NCBI GenBank assembly: GCA_041392125.1
Contig: JAWKMR010000020.1
Span: 1-9,170, forward strand
Source of the DNA: Halomarinibacterium sp041392125
GTDB taxonomy: Bacteria > Bacteroidota > Bacteroidia > Flavobacteriales > Flavobacteriaceae
Direction of reading: 5' to 3'
DNA: 9,170 nucleotides
Position numbers and translations under genes: made by a program. Below are positions 6,312 to 9,170 of this stretch, one piece after another. The number at the start of each line of letters is the position of its first letter. Position 1 is the stretch's first letter. The notes under the pieces are model-generated. The model made no database searches. It was given only the letters and a program-made list of their open reading frames with translations, and had not been told where the DNA came from.

Positions 6312-7982
6312 TTATTTTAATATTTGTTCTAATATCTTTTCGGTAATCAAATAGGTAGGTTTTACCCCGGTAGTCCCTAAGCCGCCAGAGGCTAATGTAC
6401 TGCCTGTTTCTAATGGATTGTCCGAAGCGTAATAAGCGTATCTTACTTTTACATTGGGGCTAATACTCCCTCGTATTTTGGAGGCAGACTGAATGGCTTT
6501 TTGATAATGAGCGCCTTCCATTTCCAATCCAATTACATTCCAAGAGGAGTTATAAAAAAAGGTGAGGATATCTTTATTTTGAAGTGACGTTCCTAACACC
6601 GTAATCATTGCTCCTGAACACACCTTTGCAGTACCTTCAAAATGACTTTTCTTTAGTTTATTTTTGAACGGGTAATTATCTGCCGTACCTTCAAAAATAT
6701 GTGAATTTGGGATCATAATATCGCCTTTACCTCCCTCAAGTATTCCTGCCTTTCCCATAATAGAAATGGATGCAACATTCAAAAATTCCTTTTTACCATT
6801 ATGTTGAAAGGGCTTTAAGAGCTCGTCCATGGTTTCATAGGCTTGCTCTCCAAAAGCATAATCCATAACCACAAGTACCGGTTTTTCATTACTTGGTACT
6901 TCTTTGTTATTTATTTTTGAATACTTTTCGGTGTCAAAGATTTGTACGTCGATGTTGGTGCCACTTTCGTCTGGCAAATAAGTCATCCCGTTTTGGAGGG
7001 CTTTTTTGGTCACCTTTTCTCGTAATTTCTCGTTTTCAGCTTTGCTAAGTAGTTCAAAAAGTTGCATTCTGGACTTGTCCTTTTTTTCAGAAATCAATGC
7101 CTCTTCAGCATATAAGCTATTCATTACACTGTGCATATTGGCACTTATAATATGAAGGGGACGTTGCAATAATCCTTTTTGATGAAGCTCATTTTTTATA
7201 CGATATGCCCATCGTTCTCCGTGAATATGGTGACCTAAGCGTTCCCGCAATACCGCACTAAAGGTAATAAGCCTTTTCTTCTCTGTAAGTGTCTCGTTAA
7301 TGGCCCCTTTCCCTAAATAATAAATAATTTTTAAAAACCGATGCTCATCTTCTTTGCAGGAAAATTGCGGGTAGATTTCATTCACTTCCTCAAAGGTCCT
7401 CCCCAAAAAATTGGCGGTATGTGTTAGTGCTATCTCTTGTTCGTTTTTGGTTAAGGTTTTTTTATGCAAAACCGCTTCTTCCAATTTTAACCAATCTCTT
7501 ATTAATTCTCCTTCATCGTTAACGAGCACTTGCCGCATAATTTTATGAGACTCTATGTACAAAAACGTTAAATGGGTTAAAATATCGTAAATCTCACTGC
7601 GCCCTCGAGTGATTTCAATATTCATTTGATCGTCATCGATACGATAGCAATTTCGGCGTCTCTTTGCAGGAATAATAGGTTTAAAGTGAGATTTTTGATA
7701 CCCTTCGTCACTGGTAAGGTTAATAAATGTACACTCTTCAATACCATAAGGAAGCCTGTCCATGACATACAGTAATCCTTGTAGTTCAATGTTTTCATCA
7801 GCAATGGAGCCATAAATCTCGGGGCGTAAAACGAGTAATGCTTCACGTAACGTTTCCCCGCTTATCCCCATAGGCTTGTAAAACCCCCGATTAAATAAAT
7901 GCCGCATGGTAATATACAGGCGCTCTATGGCACTGGAACTTTGCTGGGCTCGTGTTCTCTTATGTGTTGATTTAGAGTTCAT
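6312..7982 (-). CDS. DUF6909-like protein with nucleoside phosphorylase-like C-terminal region
   Basis: The function is unknown. From memory it resembles a conserved Bacteroidota family that I believe is DUF6909. It has 556 residues with no signal peptide or membrane helix, so it should be cytoplasmic. The first ~330 residues are mostly predicted-helical and rich in charge, with a recognisable opening block (IERLYITMRHLFNRGFYKP at about 19-37) and a Lys/Arg cluster near 106-110. The last ~190 residues look like the nucleoside phosphorylase / nucleosidase (NP-I) fold: VLVVMDYAFGEQA at 369-381, SIMGKAGILEGGKGD at 407-421, GLEMEGAHY at 485-493 and YYASDNP at 517-523. In NP-I enzymes a Glu in the EME motif contacts ribose and an Asp in an SD motif acts at the base. 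A distant link to AMP nucleosidase is my inference. I chose ATG at 7980-7982 over TTG at 7992-7994, because the TTG lies inside a promoter-like box. The gene begins shortly after the GH3 gene stops and ends six bases before rfbB. Confidence 0.8.
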   Translation of the reverse strand: MNSKSTHKRTRAQQSSSAIERLYITMRHLFNRGFYKPMGISGETLREALLVLRPEIYGSIADENIELQGLLYVMDRLPYGIEECTFINLTSDEGYQKSHFKPIIPAKRRRNCYRIDDDQMNIEITRGRSEIYDILTHLTFLYIESHKIMRQVLVNDEGELIRDWLKLEEAVLHKKTLTKNEQEIALTHTANFLGRTFEEVNEIYPQFSCKEDEHRFLKIIYYLGKGAINETLTEKKRLITFSAVLRERLGHHIHGERWAYRIKNELHQKGLLQRPLHIISANMHSVMNSLYAEEALISEKKDKSRMQLFELLSKAENEKLREKVTKKALQNGMTYLPDESGTNIDVQIFDTEKYSKINNKEVPSNEKPVLVVMDYAFGEQAYETMDELLKPFQHNGKKEFLNVASISIMGKAGILEGGKGDIMIPNSHIFEGTADNYPFKNKLKKSHFEGTAKVCSGAMITVLGTSLQNKDILTFFYNSSWNVIGLEMEGAHYQKAIQSASKIRGSISPNVKVRYAYYASDNPLETGSTLASGGLGTTGVKPTYLITEKILEQILK

Positions 7983-7991
7983 TTTTGATGG

Positions 7992-7999
7992 CAAAGATA
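7992..7999 (-). promoter_or_regulatory. Possible Bacteroidota -7 promoter box (TATCTTTG)
   Basis: The minus strand reads TATCTTTG, an exact match to the TAnnTTTG -7 consensus of Bacteroidota housekeeping promoters. It sits in the short space between the GH3 stop (8008) and the ATG at 7982. Seven or so bases downstream would put the transcript start within a few bases of that ATG, so the message would be nearly leaderless. No good TTTG -33 box is visible at the expected distance, which lowers confidence. If real, it would transcribe the DUF6909-like gene and the sugar genes independently of GH3. Confidence 0.4.
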
Positions 8000-8007
8000 C
8001 TATTATT

Positions 8008-9170
8008 TTATCCTTGAAGTTTTAACAGATTGTCGGCTATTTTTCGGTCATTAGAAAGTCTTGGAATTTTATTTTGCCCTCCCAATTTTCCTAAGCTTTT
8101 CATGTATTCGTTAAAAGTATTCTTTTTTAAAAGAGTAATTTTTAAGGGTTGAAGTACCTTTCCTTGAATTAAGTCGAAATAATAGCTATTCTGCTTTTGA
8201 AGTGAAGCGTCCATTGCATGAGCAATTGCTGAAATTTGTTGAGGCGCTTCATCAAATTCGATAAGCCATTCGTGATAGGGCAATTCTCCATTGGATGGAG
8301 TAATTTGTGGAGCTACGGTAAATTCGGTAATGGAGAAGGAATGTTTTTCTAAAACTTCTTTCATCGCTTGTTCTACTTCTTTACCAATAACATGTTCCCC
8401 AAATGCTGAAATAAAATGTTTAATACGTCCAGAAACAATTAATTTGTAGGGATGGGTTGAGGTAAAAATTACAGTATCTCCTAAATTATATCCCCAAAGA
8501 CCCGCATTAGTAGAAATAATCATCACATAATTAACCCCCACTGTTACTTCGCCAATAGTTAGCCTTTTAGGGTTTTCTTCGAAAAAAGAAGTGGCCTCTA
8601 CAAACTCATAAAAAATTCCGGCATTTAATTGAAGCAACAACCCGTTGTCGTTTTGTTCATTCTGAAAGGCAAAAAACCCTTCGGAAGCAGGATATAATTC
8701 GATACTGGCTACTTTTCTACCAATTAAATTTTCAAATTTTTGACGATAAGGTTCGTAGTTAACGCCTCCGTAGATAAACAATTCAAAATTTTGAAACAGC
8801 ACCCCAATCTTTTTTCCGGTTTTTAGTTGAAGTTGTTCAAAATACATTTGAACCCATGAAGGAATACCGCTAATAATGGTCATATCTTCTTCTTGGGTTT
8901 CCGCAACAATAGCGGCTACTTTTTCTTCCCAATCTTCCATGCAATTGGTTTCCCATGTAGGCATTCTATTTTTCTGAAGGTACTTGGGTACATAATGCGC
9001 CACAATCCCCGAAAGACGGCCTATTTTAATTCCATGCTGCTCTTTTAAAACAGGGCTTCCCTGGAGAAAAATCATTTTTCCGTCCACTATTTTGGTATTT
9101 CCCGTTTCATTGATATAGCATAAAATGGCATTACGGGCAGCACGAATATGATGCGGAAGCGACGCTTTTG
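8008..9170 (-). CDS. GH3-family acyl-adenylating enzyme, 5' part missing
   Basis: GH3 enzymes (named after plant auxin-responsive genes) activate carboxylic acids with ATP and transfer the acyl group, in plants usually to amino acids; the bacterial substrates are largely unknown. The frame is open to the right edge, giving 386 visible residues plus a partial codon. Bacterial members have about 500 residues, so roughly 110-120 N-terminal residues, including the first ATP-binding motif, are off-window. Numbering visible residues, the second nucleotide-binding motif is YPASEGFFA at 159-167, the third is around YNLGDTV at 227-233, and SGRIKHFISAFGEHV at 246-260 marks the hinge to the mobile C-terminal domain. 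An internal GTG at 9085-9087 opens a shorter frame, but conserved-looking GH3 sequence continues upstream of it, so it is not the start. The stop is TAA at 8008-8010, 13 bases before the first possible start of the next gene. Confidence 0.88.
   Translation of the reverse strand, partial: KASLPHHIRAARNAILCYINETGNTKIVDGKMIFLQGSPVLKEQHGIKIGRLSGIVAHYVPKYLQKNRMPTWETNCMEDWEEKVAAIVAETQEEDMTIISGIPSWVQMYFEQLQLKTGKKIGVLFQNFELFIYGGVNYEPYRQKFENLIGRKVASIELYPASEGFFAFQNEQNDNGLLLQLNAGIFYEFVEATSFFEENPKRLTIGEVTVGVNYVMIISTNAGLWGYNLGDTVIFTSTHPYKLIVSGRIKHFISAFGEHVIGKEVEQAMKEVLEKHSFSITEFTVAPQITPSNGELPYHEWLIEFDEAPQQISAIAHAMDASLQKQNSYYFDLIQGKVLQPLKITLLKKNTFNEYMKSLGKLGGQNKIPRLSNDRKIADNLLKLQG

Larger units (their letters stand above)
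1..9170 (-). other. Single-direction polysaccharide-precursor operon
   Basis: All nine genes point the same way. Junctions, in transcription order, are 25 (to the chosen ATG), 6, -4, 1, -4, 14, 11 and 14 bases. There is no room for a terminator at any junction, and I saw no GC-rich hairpin followed by a T run. The seven genes from rfbB on form a functional set: rhamnose activation, chain-length control, ManNAc activation and unit export. GH3 and the DUF6909-like gene sit upstream and have no obvious sugar role. The box at 7992-7999 suggests that part of the operon could be transcribed separately. Confidence 0.7.

Noticed and set aside
7622..7846. 74-codon minus-strand open frame
   Set aside because: It is an alternative frame inside the DUF6909-like gene, with no motif of its own.
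7992..7994. TTG as the start of the DUF6909-like protein
   Set aside because: It adds only four residues, lies within the TATCTTTG box, and an ATG follows at 7980-7982; it remains possible if the box is not a promoter.
9085..9087. GTG as the start of the GH3 gene
   Set aside because: The frame continues upstream to the window edge with sequence fitting the family, and the essential N-terminal ATP-binding motif would be missing.

Overview
The window looks like a chromosomal piece from an AT-rich member of the Bacteroidota, most likely a marine Flavobacteriia species. The grounds are the protein families, the near absence of Shine-Dalgarno sites, a TAnnTTTG-type promoter box, and a DUF6909-like gene next to a bacterial GH3 gene. 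Every gene is on the minus strand, so transcription runs from base 9170 towards base 1. The DNA is almost entirely coding: the largest gap between genes is 14 bases. I saw no RNA gene, transposon, CRISPR array, long repeat or convincing terminator.

In transcription order there are three blocks. First come a GH3-family acyl-adenylating enzyme (5' end off the right edge) and a 556-residue protein of unknown function whose C-terminal part resembles a nucleoside phosphorylase or nucleosidase. These look like chromosomal genes that precede the polysaccharide locus. A Bacteroidota-style -7 box lies between them. Second is a complete four-gene dTDP-L-rhamnose cassette, rfbB-rfbA-rfbC-rfbD, packed with two 4-base ATGA overlaps and 1- to 6-base gaps. 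Third are surface-polysaccharide genes: a two-pass Wzz-like chain-length protein, a UDP-GlcNAc 2-epimerase (WecB) making UDP-ManNAc, and the first 294 residues of a Wzx-type flippase that runs off the left edge.

Together the last seven genes make two activated sugars (dTDP-rhamnose and UDP-ManNAc) and supply membrane proteins for export and chain-length control. This is the start of a Wzx/Wzy-type O-antigen or capsule locus. The glycosyltransferases, the polymerase and any UDP-ManNAc dehydrogenase are not here and would be expected past the left edge.

Most of the window is ordinary. The least understood gene is the DUF6909-like one at 6312-7982, and it is the best candidate for new biology. 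Smaller points of interest are several forced non-ATG starts, a possible leaderless start, and a nine-base homopolymer in the flippase gene.
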